Positions 34,382 to 42,074 of a DNA stretch of 49,350 nucleotides are shown one piece after another. The stretch comes from Oscillospiraceae bacterium. Lineage in GTDB: Bacteria > Bacillota > Clostridia > Oscillospirales > Acutalibacteraceae. The position numbers were made by a program, and so were the translations under genes. Within the stretch, counting starts at the first letter, position 1. Each line of letters starts with the position of its first letter. The stretch covers positions 3,085-52,434 of the forward strand of contig SVOD01000001.1 in assembly GCA_015066575.1 (NCBI GenBank), in the 5' to 3' direction. The notes beneath the pieces were generated by a model that saw only the letters and a list, made by a program, of their open reading frames with translations, did no database searches and was not told the DNA's origin.

Positions 34382-37282
34382 ATGGGTATAAGAGAAGAAT
34401 TAATACTGTCTTTTCAAGACACACAAAGGGCGATCGGTTCTATGCAGGAACTGATTCAAAAAACAAATGCGGCAAAGGCAAATACCTTTGTCGTTTCCGA
34501 TATGCTCAAAGCGGTTGCAACACAATGCTGTAAGGAAGGTTGTGTTTCGGTTGTGGAGGACACATCTTTTCACGCTGCTCGAGATCTGGTGCACAGTGGC
34601 AAAAAAACGGTTGTGCTCAATTTTGCTTCTGCTGTTAACCCCGGCGGCGGGGTGACTATCGGCGCAATGGCGCAAGAAGAGTGCCTGTGTCGCAGCAGTA
34701 ATCTCTACCCCTGTTTAAAGCAAAGGCACTTGATGCGAGATTATTATATGCCGCATCGTATTGCCAAAGATTCATTTTACAGCGATAAACTTATCTATAC
34801 GAAAAATGTAACTGTATTTAAAGGGGATGAAACAATCCCTGTTATGCTGCCACAGCAAGAGTGGTTTGAGGTGGATGTTATTACTTGCGCTGCCCCAAAT
34901 ATGAGAGAAGTCACGCACATTGATACACAGCAGTTAAAAAATATATTCAAAAACAGGATTCGCGCAATCTTAACTGCCGCAGCTGTATATAAAAACACGG
35001 CAGTGGTATTAGGGGCATTTGGTTGCGGCGCTTTTCGCAATCCGCCCGAAACAGTTGCCAAGGCTTTTAAGGAAGTGATTGAAGAAAGCTTTATAGATGT
35101 TTTTGAAAGCATTGTTTTTGCTATCAAAAAATCAAATAATAAGAACTATCAAGTTTTTTCTTCTGTATTTTCCGAGCCGCAAAAGGAGTGGACGCCGGAG
35201 GAGTTTGCCCGTTGGCAAAGTAACAATCCGTACTATGGAAAGAAATTCTCCATCATGGGGGATTCCATTAGCGCGCTGGCTTCGCATATCCCATGGGATT
35301 ACAAGCCGTTTTATGAAGGTAATATTTGTCGGCAATCCGGCGTTCAAAAGCCTGCGGATACATGGTGGGGAAAAGTTATTTCTTTCTTTGGCGGAAAGCT
35401 GTTGGTGAATAATGCTTATTCCGGCAGTCGGGTGACATCCCCCGATGGGGAGTTTCCTGCCGGATTTAGTCAAAAGCGTATTCGGGAATTGGCGACCTCG
35501 GGCGAAAAGCCTGATGTAATAATGGTATATTTGGGCTTTAATGATTGGGCAAACGGTGTTGAAGTAAAAAGTACAATGCAAAGGTCAAAGCCAATTTGCG
35601 AATATTTTGATTATGCGTATTTCAATATGCTGATTGCGATGCAAAAGCAATACCCGAATGCGGAGATTTGGTGTCTGACGCTGAACCCGACCTTTATTTC
35701 TAAAGAGATTGAGTTCTCGTTTCCTTACACCTGCAAAGGGATACATATTGAACGATATAATGAGGTGATTCGAACAGCTTCAAGGGTGAAAAAATGCCGC
35801 TTGGTAGATATATTTGCCAACCATATGCCAAATGACACGATTGACGGTTCGCATCCGAATGCTTTCGGTATGATGACGCTTGCACAGGCGGTTTGCCGGA
35901 GTGTATGTGAAGACGCGACTATAGCTGAGAATGAGGCATTTTATCAAGGAAAGCTTGCAATCATCAATCCCGATATTAACCATTGCCCCTCTCATTCACA
36001 TCATTTTATTCAAAATAAACATGATTGGCAAAGAGAATACTATTGCGAAAAATGCGGTTTATCTGTGCAGATTTTGAAATCGGATTTAGAGACATACCGT
36101 TTGCTAAAAAACAAATATGCCGGCAGCACTGGTTGCGGGGAAGTCATTAATGAAGAGTGGTTTAAACAAAAAGAAGCAGCATTGAAATCTCAGTCTCAGC
36201 CTGAAACCGATGCCAAAACAAATCTTCAACAAAAAGACAGGAAGGTAATCATTAAAGAAGCAGAACAACACAAATGCGGGTTCTTCTGCTCCTATTGCGG
36301 CGCCGGTTTAAAAGCAGGTGACAGATTTTGTTTAAAATGCGGTAAAAAAACGGCAGTGCCAAAAAGCGAAGAGACCAAAGTCTGTGTTAAATGTAAAGTA
36401 ATAAACCGCGAAACTGCAGCTTTTTGCAAAAGTTGCGGCACTCCGTTTACCGATGTAAAAAAGGAACAGCACAATAAAAAAACGGATGAAGTTCCGGAGA
36501 TTATCGATAACCGATACAAGATTATTCGACAGGTTGGCAAGGGTGCGTCCTCCATCGTTTATTTGGCACAGGATATGAAACTTGAGAGAGTGTGTGCCGT
36601 TAAAATGATTAGAAAGAATACATATGCCGATTCCATTGCGGCAGAAGAGTCTCTCAATGAGGCAAATAAGCTGAAATTTTTAGCGCATGTCTCTATTCCG
36701 CAGTTATATGATATTTATGACGATGACGAGAGATTGTGCATTGTTATGGAGTATATAGAAGGAAAAAACCTGCGCAGTATTGTTAGTGAGGCATCGGAAC
36801 CGCTTGAGGAGGCAACATTGATTCAGTGGGCAAAGCAAATTTGTAATGTGTTGCATTATCTGCATACAATGACGCCCATGAGAGTGTTTAGAGATTTAAA
36901 GCCGGCAAACATTATTTTAAAACCGGATGGTTCTATCAAATTAATTGATTTCGGCACAATGAAAATTTTCGATAATTCCAAAGCGGAGGATACCGTGAAC
37001 CTTGGCACAAAAGGATATGCGGCTCCCGAACAGTTTGGCGGCAAGGGAGCAACCGATGCGCGCACGGATATTTACGGTTTCGGTATGACAATGTACCATC
37101 TGATTACCGGCGTAAACCCGGCACTTTCACCTTTTGAATACAGACCGATTCACGAGATACGAAGCGATATTTCGGAAGAATTGGAAGCTATTGTTACCAA
37201 GTGTATTCAAGTGGAAAGAGAAGAACGATATCAATCGGCAATGGACGTGATTATTGATTTGGAAAGGTTAGAACACAAATAA
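34382..37282 (+). CDS. Four-part fusion: TIGR02452-type PARG/macro domain - SGNH hydrolase - zinc ribbons - Ser/Thr kinase
   Basis: VVLNFASAVNPGGGVTIGAMAQEECLCRSSNLY and LGAFGCGAFRNPPETVAKAF (PARG); FSIMGDSISA, VYLGFNDW, DGSHPNAFG (SGNH); CSYCGAGLKAGDRFCLKCG and CVKCKVINRETAAFCKSCG; VGKGASSIVYLAQD, CAVKMI, FRDLKPANII, LIDFG (kinase). Confidence 0.9.
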   Translation: MGIREELILSFQDTQRAIGSMQELIQKTNAAKANTFVVSDMLKAVATQCCKEGCVSVVEDTSFHAARDLVHSGKKTVVLNFASAVNPGGGVTIGAMAQEECLCRSSNLYPCLKQRHLMRDYYMPHRIAKDSFYSDKLIYTKNVTVFKGDETIPVMLPQQEWFEVDVITCAAPNMREVTHIDTQQLKNIFKNRIRAILTAAAVYKNTAVVLGAFGCGAFRNPPETVAKAFKEVIEESFIDVFESIVFAIKKSNNKNYQVFSSVFSEPQKEWTPEEFARWQSNNPYYGKKFSIMGDSISALASHIPWDYKPFYEGNICRQSGVQKPADTWWGKVISFFGGKLLVNNAYSGSRVTSPDGEFPAGFSQKRIRELATSGEKPDVIMVYLGFNDWANGVEVKSTMQRSKPICEYFDYAYFNMLIAMQKQYPNAEIWCLTLNPTFISKEIEFSFPYTCKGIHIERYNEVIRTASRVKKCRLVDIFANHMPNDTIDGSHPNAFGMMTLAQAVCRSVCEDATIAENEAFYQGKLAIINPDINHCPSHSHHFIQNKHDWQREYYCEKCGLSVQILKSDLETYRLLKNKYAGSTGCGEVINEEWFKQKEAALKSQSQPETDAKTNLQQKDRKVIIKEAEQHKCGFFCSYCGAGLKAGDRFCLKCGKKTAVPKSEETKVCVKCKVINRETAAFCKSCGTPFTDVKKEQHNKKTDEVPEIIDNRYKIIRQVGKGASSIVYLAQDMKLERVCAVKMIRKNTYADSIAAEESLNEANKLKFLAHVSIPQLYDIYDDDERLCIVMEYIEGKNLRSIVSEASEPLEEATLIQWAKQICNVLHYLHTMTPMRVFRDLKPANIILKPDGSIKLIDFGTMKIFDNSKAEDTVNLGTKGYAAPEQFGGKGATDARTDIYGFGMTMYHLITGVNPALSPFEYRPIHEIRSDISEELEAIVTKCIQVEREERYQSAMDVIIDLERLEHK

Positions 37283-37283
37283 T

Positions 37284-38252
37284 ATGAAGAAGTGTAAGTA
37301 TTGCGGGGCAGAACTGTTAGATGAAGCCGTATTTTGTTCACAATGCGGTATGGTTTGCGAAGCGATTGAAGAAGAGAACCATTTTTTGCCGACAGATAAT
37401 GAGCCCGAAACTTCGGTTTTAGCAGAAGACGGGCTCGAAACTTCCGTTTTGCAAGAGGATGAGCTCGAAACCTCTATTTTGGAAGCCAACGAGCCGGAAA
37501 CTTCCATTTTAGAAGAGGATGAACTCGAAACTTCAATTTTGGATAATGAGTCTAAATCTGTACATTCAGATGAACCGAACAATGTTTTTGTTAATAAACC
37601 GGATGGAACAAAAGTCTCGACCACCTGTTTTGTTTCAGATGCAAACCTACAAGCGAACAAAAAAACCGAAAGAATAATGATTGTTCCTTCTGTTCCGGCA
37701 ATAGATCAGGAAATAGAACAAATCATTCTTTCAGTTGGATTAGAACCTGTTTATCCTGGCGAGACAGATATGGAAAATTTGGAACGGGAAATACTGCCCT
37801 CATTTCACTCCTTAAAGGAAAATACACTGGAAAGAGCTCACATCTGTTGTTCATTCACAAAAGTGCCTGTTGTTGCAGCCGAAACGGCGATTCAAATGCT
37901 CAGGTATAGTGATTCAAAATGGGGAACAAGAACTTGGATTCAAAGATATTTTTCTGAAATAAACATTTTAGATGAGTTGTATGACAAGCCGAAAAGCGCA
38001 AGAAAAGCTTCTCTTTTAAGCTGTATAGTTGTTGTCGCCCCTACCGGTAAAGAGTGGGTTTTTGAAGAAAGTTGTAACGGCTATATTTCACGCAATGAAC
38101 TTCAGAACTGCGAAATTGGTTATGATAGAGTTTTTAAAGTGGGCAAGAAATATATGGCACAGATTCCTCAAAAAAAGAAAAACGAGCTTACAAATAGAGA
38201 TTGCCTTTTTCGTGAGTTAAAAAAAGTATTAATAGGATTAAGCGGCTGTTAA
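37284..38252 (+). CDS. Zinc-ribbon / T-ladder protein with C-terminal degenerate RdgB/HAM1-like domain
   Basis: MKKCKYCGAELLDEAVFCSQCGMVCE; five x ETS[VI]L; C-terminal ENTLERA...RKASLLSCIVVVAPTGKEWVFEESCNGYISRNE...GYDRVFKV...KKKNELTNRDCLFRELKKVL resembles the HAM1 pattern (FEGxCxGxI, GYDPIF, KNxxSHR). Confidence 0.7.
   Translation: MKKCKYCGAELLDEAVFCSQCGMVCEAIEEENHFLPTDNEPETSVLAEDGLETSVLQEDELETSILEANEPETSILEEDELETSILDNESKSVHSDEPNNVFVNKPDGTKVSTTCFVSDANLQANKKTERIMIVPSVPAIDQEIEQIILSVGLEPVYPGETDMENLEREILPSFHSLKENTLERAHICCSFTKVPVVAAETAIQMLRYSDSKWGTRTWIQRYFSEINILDELYDKPKSARKASLLSCIVVVAPTGKEWVFEESCNGYISRNELQNCEIGYDRVFKVGKKYMAQIPQKKKNELTNRDCLFRELKKVLIGLSGC
37401..37550 (+). repeat. Five 30-bp (10-aa) tandem coding repeats, ETSVL ladder
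   Basis: EPETSVLAED/GLETSVLQED/ELETSILEAN/EPETSILEED/ELETSILDNE, exact 10-aa period. Confidence 0.9.
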
Positions 38253-38294
38253 TAGTTTCCATTTTAATAATTGTATAATGATTTGCAAAAAAAT

Positions 38295-38324
38295 GCCTAT
38301 GGTAGTTTTTATTCTACCATAGGC
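38295..38324. terminator. Bidirectional intrinsic terminator between convergent genes
   Basis: gcctatggtag-tttttatt-ctaccataggc, flanked by A-run upstream and T-run downstream. Confidence 0.85.
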
Positions 38325-38333
38325 GAATATTTT

Positions 38334-39356
38334 TTACTGCTTATTTTGCCGCGGATACTGTGGTGGAGTCTGTAGCGGCTGTTGTGCCGACGGTTGTGCC
38401 TGCTGCGGGTAGGCTTGCTGCCCGTAAGGCTGCTGCGGCGATTGCGGGTATTGCCCGTATTGTACGCTGAAATTATTTTGCGGGGAATAGGGTGAATACT
38501 GCGCTTGAGTAAAGGGGTTATAGTGCATTTGGTTATTATACGCCATTGCCTGTTGAATGCGCCCGTATAAATACGGGTATTTTTTGCCTAATGCTGCGGC
38601 AATGAGGTTGGTTTCATACTGATCGGTTTTGGAAATTTTGCGGATTTTACAGAAGCAGTAAATGTATAAACCGATTAAGAACACAACAAATATCAGCATG
38701 GAGAGCACGGTTCCCATGGAAGCGAGGAAGTCATACATCCCGTGGGTGAGCATCGGAATGAAGATGGCAATCGGCAGGTACAGTTTATATTTGCGCTCCG
38801 GTGCGACAATCACATCAATGAAACCGGCTTTTGCGTAGGCTTTTTCGGTGATGCTGATGTTTTTGCTCAAATGCCACAGGGCGTAGAATTGCCCCATAAT
38901 CACGCCGTCAAACATATGACCGGGGATGGCGGTAATGGCGCGCACCAAACCGGTTGTCAGCCCGAATTGGTATACATACATGATGTTTTCGAGCGTGGCA
39001 AAGCCGAGCGCAACGAAGACGCTGTAAACGATACCGTCAAACAAACTGTTGAAGTTTTTGTTTTTGTGCGTTACCAAAAACAACATCAAAAACTTACAGA
39101 GTTCTTCAAAAAGCGCGACATTTAAGAAGTTTTCATATAATTGGTAGCCAAGGGTGTTTTCACCTAATATGGGCGCAAACAGGTTGCTGAAAAAGCTCTC
39201 GAGCAGGGCGGCGGGGATACAACTGAGCGCACCGAGCCCGAATAGCAACAGCAGCAGACCGACAGGCTCTTTTTCCACGCGGTCCTTTTTGTAGACATAA
39301 AACAGTAATATGATTGACGGCAGGCAGGAGACTGCCAAGAATACTCTCATACTCAT
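38334..39356 (-). CDS. PrsW-family intramembrane metalloprotease with Gln/Pro/Tyr-rich tail
   Basis: YKKDRVEKEPVGLLL, FEELCKFLMLF (EExxK), PGHMFDGVIMGQFYALWHL, LTHGMYDFLAS; Pro/Gln-rich C-terminus. Confidence 0.88.
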   Translation of the reverse strand: MSMRVFLAVSCLPSIILLFYVYKKDRVEKEPVGLLLLLFGLGALSCIPAALLESFFSNLFAPILGENTLGYQLYENFLNVALFEELCKFLMLFLVTHKNKNFNSLFDGIVYSVFVALGFATLENIMYVYQFGLTTGLVRAITAIPGHMFDGVIMGQFYALWHLSKNISITEKAYAKAGFIDVIVAPERKYKLYLPIAIFIPMLTHGMYDFLASMGTVLSMLIFVVFLIGLYIYCFCKIRKISKTDQYETNLIAAALGKKYPYLYGRIQQAMAYNNQMHYNPFTQAQYSPYSPQNNFSVQYGQYPQSPQQPYGQQAYPQQAQPSAQQPLQTPPQYPRQNKQ

Positions 39357-39997
39357 TTTAATAGTTCCTTTATAATTGTTTTTAAATTTTGTGTTTCAAA
39401 GAGGATGTGCGCGCAGCCTTCCTCTACCGTAATGCAGGCTTTTTTGCCGATAAAAGCATTGCTGACACCCAAAGGAAAGTCGGCAGTGAGCGCGAGTGAC
39501 TGCGCCTCGTATTGTAAGCCCGATAATGTGACGGTGCTTGCGCCTTCGGCGGCAAAAACGGAGAGAAAACCGCTTGCAGAACTGTCAAAGTTAAGACCTT
39601 TACAGGTGGCGGTTGCCACCTCTTCTTTATCAACCAAAAAGCCGATGCCGCCGCGCTTTGCGATATAGGTGAGGGTTTGCAGGTTCGCCAGCGTGTGGGA
39701 AAGGCGACCGCCTGTACAGCCGTAAAACAAAAAGATGCGGTATCCCTTTTCAAACGCACATTTGACTGCCGCCAGAGAGTCGGTATCATCTTTGATTTTT
39801 GGCAGTAAAATGACATTGTCACCCTGCACTTCATAGCCGAGGGAGTCAAAATCGCCGATAATGACCGCAGGGGTGATATTTTGTTGCCGGCAAGCGGCAA
39901 GACCACCGTCTGCCGCAATGACAAAGGCACCGGCGGGAATGCTTTCATCGCCGAAATAGTCGCCTGCGCCGAAGATACAACAGATTCCGCTTTGCAT
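39353..39997 (-). CDS. thiN: Thiamine diphosphokinase
   Basis: VIAADGGLAACRQQNITPAVIIGDFDSLG, PKIKDDTDSLAAVKCAFEKGY, GCTGGRLSHTLANLQTL, PLGVSNAF. Confidence 0.92.
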   Translation of the reverse strand: MQSGICCIFGAGDYFGDESIPAGAFVIAADGGLAACRQQNITPAVIIGDFDSLGYEVQGDNVILLPKIKDDTDSLAAVKCAFEKGYRIFLFYGCTGGRLSHTLANLQTLTYIAKRGGIGFLVDKEEVATATCKGLNFDSSASGFLSVFAAEGASTVTLSGLQYEAQSLALTADFPLGVSNAFIGKKACITVEEGCAHILFETQNLKTIIKELLK

Positions 39998-40129
39998 ATG
40001 GCGCTTCCTCCTCGTTATTTGATGGATATGTAAAAATCATTTTAGCACATTTTTTGTCGTTTCGTCAATGCCGTTACCTTCCGAAACGTTATAATTGGTA
40101 ACGAATAGGTTACTATATAGCGATAAGAC

Positions 40130-40159
40130 TTGATAAATATTTACGAAATGTGATATTAT
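40130..40159 (+). promoter_or_regulatory. Candidate sigma-70-type promoter for the ABC exporter operon
   Basis: TTGATA - 18 nt - TATTAT, ~50 nt upstream of the first adaptor ATG. Confidence 0.4.
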
Positions 40160-40208
40160 TAATATAATTATAGTTGATTTTTTCAGCATTTTCTTTGGAG
40201 TAAGTGCA

Positions 40209-41357
40209 ATGAGTAAGAGAAGAAGAACGAAAAGAAATAATAAAAAAATCATTATCATTGTTGCCGTTGTGGCAGCGGTGCTTATCGGCATAGTGGTCGC
40301 GGGCATTCTGCTCACGAAAGATAAAAACGCCGATACCGCCACTGTGCAGTCCGTTTCCACCATTTGCGCTTCCGGCAATGCGGCAGGCATCGGCAATGTG
40401 TATGCGGGTATGGTCGAGAGCCAAAAGACAGTCAATGTCAATGCCAATACTTCTTATAAAATTGCGCAGACATATGTCAAGGTGGGCAGCGCCGTGAAGG
40501 CGGGCGACAAGCTTTTTACTTACGATATGACCGAGAATGCCATGAGTGCCAAGCAGGCACAACTCGACATAGAAAAGCTCAACAACAATGCCGCGGCACT
40601 GCAGGAAGAATTATATCAGTTAATGGAAGAGCGCGAAGAGGCTTCGAGCAGTGAGAAAGACACATACTCTATTCAAATACTCCAAAAACAAAATGAAATT
40701 AAACAAAATGCCTATGATATTGAGTCCAAACAATTGGAACTCTCTAACCTAAATGAGGAAGCGGCGCAGGCGACCGTAACCTCGCCGATTGCCGGTGTAG
40801 TCAGGGAAATAAAAGATTTGACTGCTTCCTCCGCTTCGAATGTCTATATGACCATTATGGCGACCGGTGACTACCGCGTGCAGGGCATTATCAACGAGCA
40901 AAATATTGATGAGATTAAAGCGGGCGAAAAGGTGATTGTGCACTCGCGCACCAACGATAAAGTGTGGTACGGCAGAATCAGCGAAATTGACAAAGACAAT
41001 CCGGTCTATAAAGATGAAAACAGCGCGACCGCTTCGACCGACTATGCTTTTTATGTGGTTCTGGATTCAGCCAAGGGTTTAATGCTCGGTGAGCATATCT
41101 ATATTGAGAAAAACTTAGGTTTGAGCGATAAAGGGCAAATTCAGCTGCCGGCGTATTACATTATGGATGCCGACGGTAAGAAGCCCTATGTCTTTGCCGA
41201 CAAAGGCGGCAAGATTGAGCGCGCCTATTTGGAATTGGGCGGTTTTAATGAAGAGACCAATACCTATGTAGTGGTTTCCGGCATTGAGCTGACCGACTAT
41301 ATCGCTTACCCGGACGCTTCGGTGCGCTTGGGAATGGCAACAGCCAAGGAAAAATAA
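40209..41357 (+). CDS. HlyD/MacA-type efflux adaptor subunit
   Basis: N-terminal TM, coiled-coil, ATVTSPIAGVVREIKDLTASSASNVYMTIMATGDYRVQGIINEQNIDEIKAGEKVIVHSR. Confidence 0.9.
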   Translation: MSKRRRTKRNNKKIIIIVAVVAAVLIGIVVAGILLTKDKNADTATVQSVSTICASGNAAGIGNVYAGMVESQKTVNVNANTSYKIAQTYVKVGSAVKAGDKLFTYDMTENAMSAKQAQLDIEKLNNNAAALQEELYQLMEEREEASSSEKDTYSIQILQKQNEIKQNAYDIESKQLELSNLNEEAAQATVTSPIAGVVREIKDLTASSASNVYMTIMATGDYRVQGIINEQNIDEIKAGEKVIVHSRTNDKVWYGRISEIDKDNPVYKDENSATASTDYAFYVVLDSAKGLMLGEHIYIEKNLGLSDKGQIQLPAYYIMDADGKKPYVFADKGGKIERAYLELGGFNEETNTYVVVSGIELTDYIAYPDASVRLGMATAKEK

Positions 41358-41384
41358 GTTTAACCTGCAGTTAGGAACACGGCA

Positions 41385-42074
41385 ATGATTATAGACGTTA
41401 GAAATCTCTATAAGGATTATTACTCCGGCGAGCTTGTAGTGCCCGTATTAAAAGATGTGACCTTTTCGGTAGAAGAAGGGGAGTATCTTGCGATTATGGG
41501 ACCTTCAGGCTCGGGAAAGTCTACCCTGATGAACATTTTAGGGCTGTTGGACCAACCCACAGCGGGGGAATATCTGCTTGCCGGGGAATATACAAGCGGT
41601 TTGAGCGATAAGCAGTTGGCGGCAATGCGCAATGAAAAAATCGGTTTTGTGTTTCAGCGTTTTCACCTGCTGCCGAGCGACACGGCATTGCAGAATGTGA
41701 TGTTGCCGCTGACTTATGCCGGTATTCCCGCCAAGCAGAGGAAGCAGTTGGCAATCGAGGCTTTGGAAAAAGTCGGTCTTGCCGACAGGCTTGATTTTAA
41801 GCCGAACCAACTTTCGGGCGGGCAACAGCAGCGCGTTGCGATTGCAAGGGCGATAGTGACCAATCCGACCATTCTATTTGCAGATGAGCCGACCGGTTCT
41901 CTCGACTCCGAAAACGGTGAGCAGATTATGGAACTGTTTCAAATGCTCAACGAAGAAGGTGTTACGATTGTGATGATTACCCATGAGCGGGAGATTGCCT
42001 GCCGCGCCAAGCGCCTGCTGTATATTCACGACGGCAGAATCAGCCAAACCGAAGGAGGTGCGGCGGATGAATAA
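41385..42074 (+). CDS. MacB/LolD-type ABC transporter ATP-binding protein
   Basis: [50 protein letters not shown]. Confidence 0.96.
   Translation: MIIDVRNLYKDYYSGELVVPVLKDVTFSVEEGEYLAIMGPSGSGKSTLMNILGLLDQPTAGEYLLAGEYTSGLSDKQLAAMRNEKIGFVFQRFHLLPSDTALQNVMLPLTYAGIPAKQRKQLAIEALEKVGLADRLDFKPNQLSGGQQQRVAIARAIVTNPTILFADEPTGSLDSENGEQIMELFQMLNEEGVTIVMITHEREIACRAKRLLYIHDGRISQTEGGAADE

Noticed and set aside
39424-39948. 174-aa minus-strand ORF
   Set aside because: Alternative frame of thiN on the same strand; no recognisable domain.
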